From assembly GCA_022758945.1 (NCBI GenBank), contig JAEMQE010000138.1, positions 1 through 5,988 of the forward strand: a stretch of DNA of 5,988 nt, written 5' to 3'. Positions 5,792-5,988 of this stretch are shown in pieces; position 1 is the stretch's first letter; the number at the start of each line of letters is the position of its first letter. The stretch is from Lentimicrobium sp. (GTDB lineage Bacteria > Bacteroidota > Bacteroidia > Flavobacteriales > Flavobacteriaceae). The position numbers and the translations under genes are program-made. The notes beneath the pieces were generated by a model. The model saw nothing but the letters and a program-made list of their open reading frames with translations, was not told where the DNA came from and did not search any database.

Positions 5792-5880
5792 AGCAATCTG
5801 GAGCTATTTCCAGCTATTCACTGCAATCTTTATTGTTTTAAAGAAAAACAATAAAGGATTTCCGTTGCTATCTGGGCTAG
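5792..5880. repeat. Candidate interspersed flavobacterial element with central hairpin
   Basis: Hairpin 1: CTGGA (5798-5802) / TCCAG (5809-5813), 6-base loop. Central hairpin: CTTTATTGTTTT (5828-5839) / AAAACAATAAAG (5845-5856), a perfect 12-bp stem with a 5-base loop. Outside it GCAA (5823-5826) can pair with TTGC (5865-5868), and CCAG (5810-5813) can instead pair with CTGG (5872-5875). AGCTATT occurs twice (5802-5808, 5812-5818). The flanks GAGCTATTTCC and GGATTTCCGTTGCTATC...GGGCTAG resemble a motif I recall between genes in many Flavobacterium and Chryseobacterium genomes, with a variable middle hairpin. This recollection is not verified here. The remaining bases (5881-5988) hold only a small AACAT/ATGTT hairpin (5896-5910) and nothing else I can support. 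Confidence 0.55.
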
Positions 5881-5988
5881 AATATTTGCTCAAAAAACAT
5901 CTAAAATGTTCATTCTTTTGTGTAAAATTAATTCCGTTTATATACAGGGCAAACTCATACTTTAAGACTTAAAACTTTCAGTAAGTAG

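Noticed and set aside
5768..5854. 28-codon frame starting MSNCEIFRSN after the rng terminator
   Set aside because: It lies wholly across the hairpin element, follows a strong terminator, and has no promoter or domain pattern; it looks like chance translation of the repeat.
5961..5973. Near-palindrome TTTAAGACTTAAA near the right edge
   Set aside because: Short and A/T-rich, expected by chance at this composition, with no gene visible beside it to regulate.

Overview
The window looks like chromosome from a Flavobacterium-type member of the Bacteroidota. The evidence is an AT-rich composition, two gliding-motility genes (gldD, gldE), no recognisable Shine-Dalgarno sequences before the genes, and promoters that fit the flavobacterial consensus (TTG, about 17-23 bases, TAnnTTTG). 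It is mostly a conserved housekeeping block. I see no phage, integrase, CRISPR array, toxin-antitoxin or defence genes, and no clear sign of a new multi-gene system.

Left half (1-3363), all on the minus strand and read right to left: mutY (adenine DNA glycosylase), ssb (single-stranded DNA-binding protein), gldE (CBS-domain membrane protein of gliding) and gldD (gliding lipoprotein, cut by the left edge of the window). gldE and gldD lie 7 bases apart, and gldE follows ssb by 23 bases, so ssb-gldE-gldD probably form one operon. A good flavobacterial promoter for ssb straddles the end of mutY. This couples genome-maintenance genes to motility genes.

Centre (3364-3931): a divergent promoter region, then a plus-strand HU/IHF-family gene. 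After it comes a 30-codon gene for an extremely basic protein that resembles the bS22/mS38 (AURKAIP1/COX24-type) small-ribosomal-subunit family. A hairpin terminator overlaps the stop codon of that tiny gene.

Right half (3932-5988): a 249-base spacer filled with short GATT-based direct and inverted repeats, then rng (RNase G), which starts at GTG and ends in a perfect 14-bp-stem terminator. The last 220 bases hold no gene. They carry a structured segment (about 5792-5880) that resembles an interspersed, hairpin-centred intergenic element I recall from other flavobacterial genomes.

The most interesting points are this terminal element, the GATT-repeat spacer before rng, the 30-aa ribosomal-type protein, and lineage-type changes at textbook functional residues: no Pro63 in HU, no zinc-link cysteines in RNase G, and Arg/Tyr at two DNA-stacking positions of SSB.
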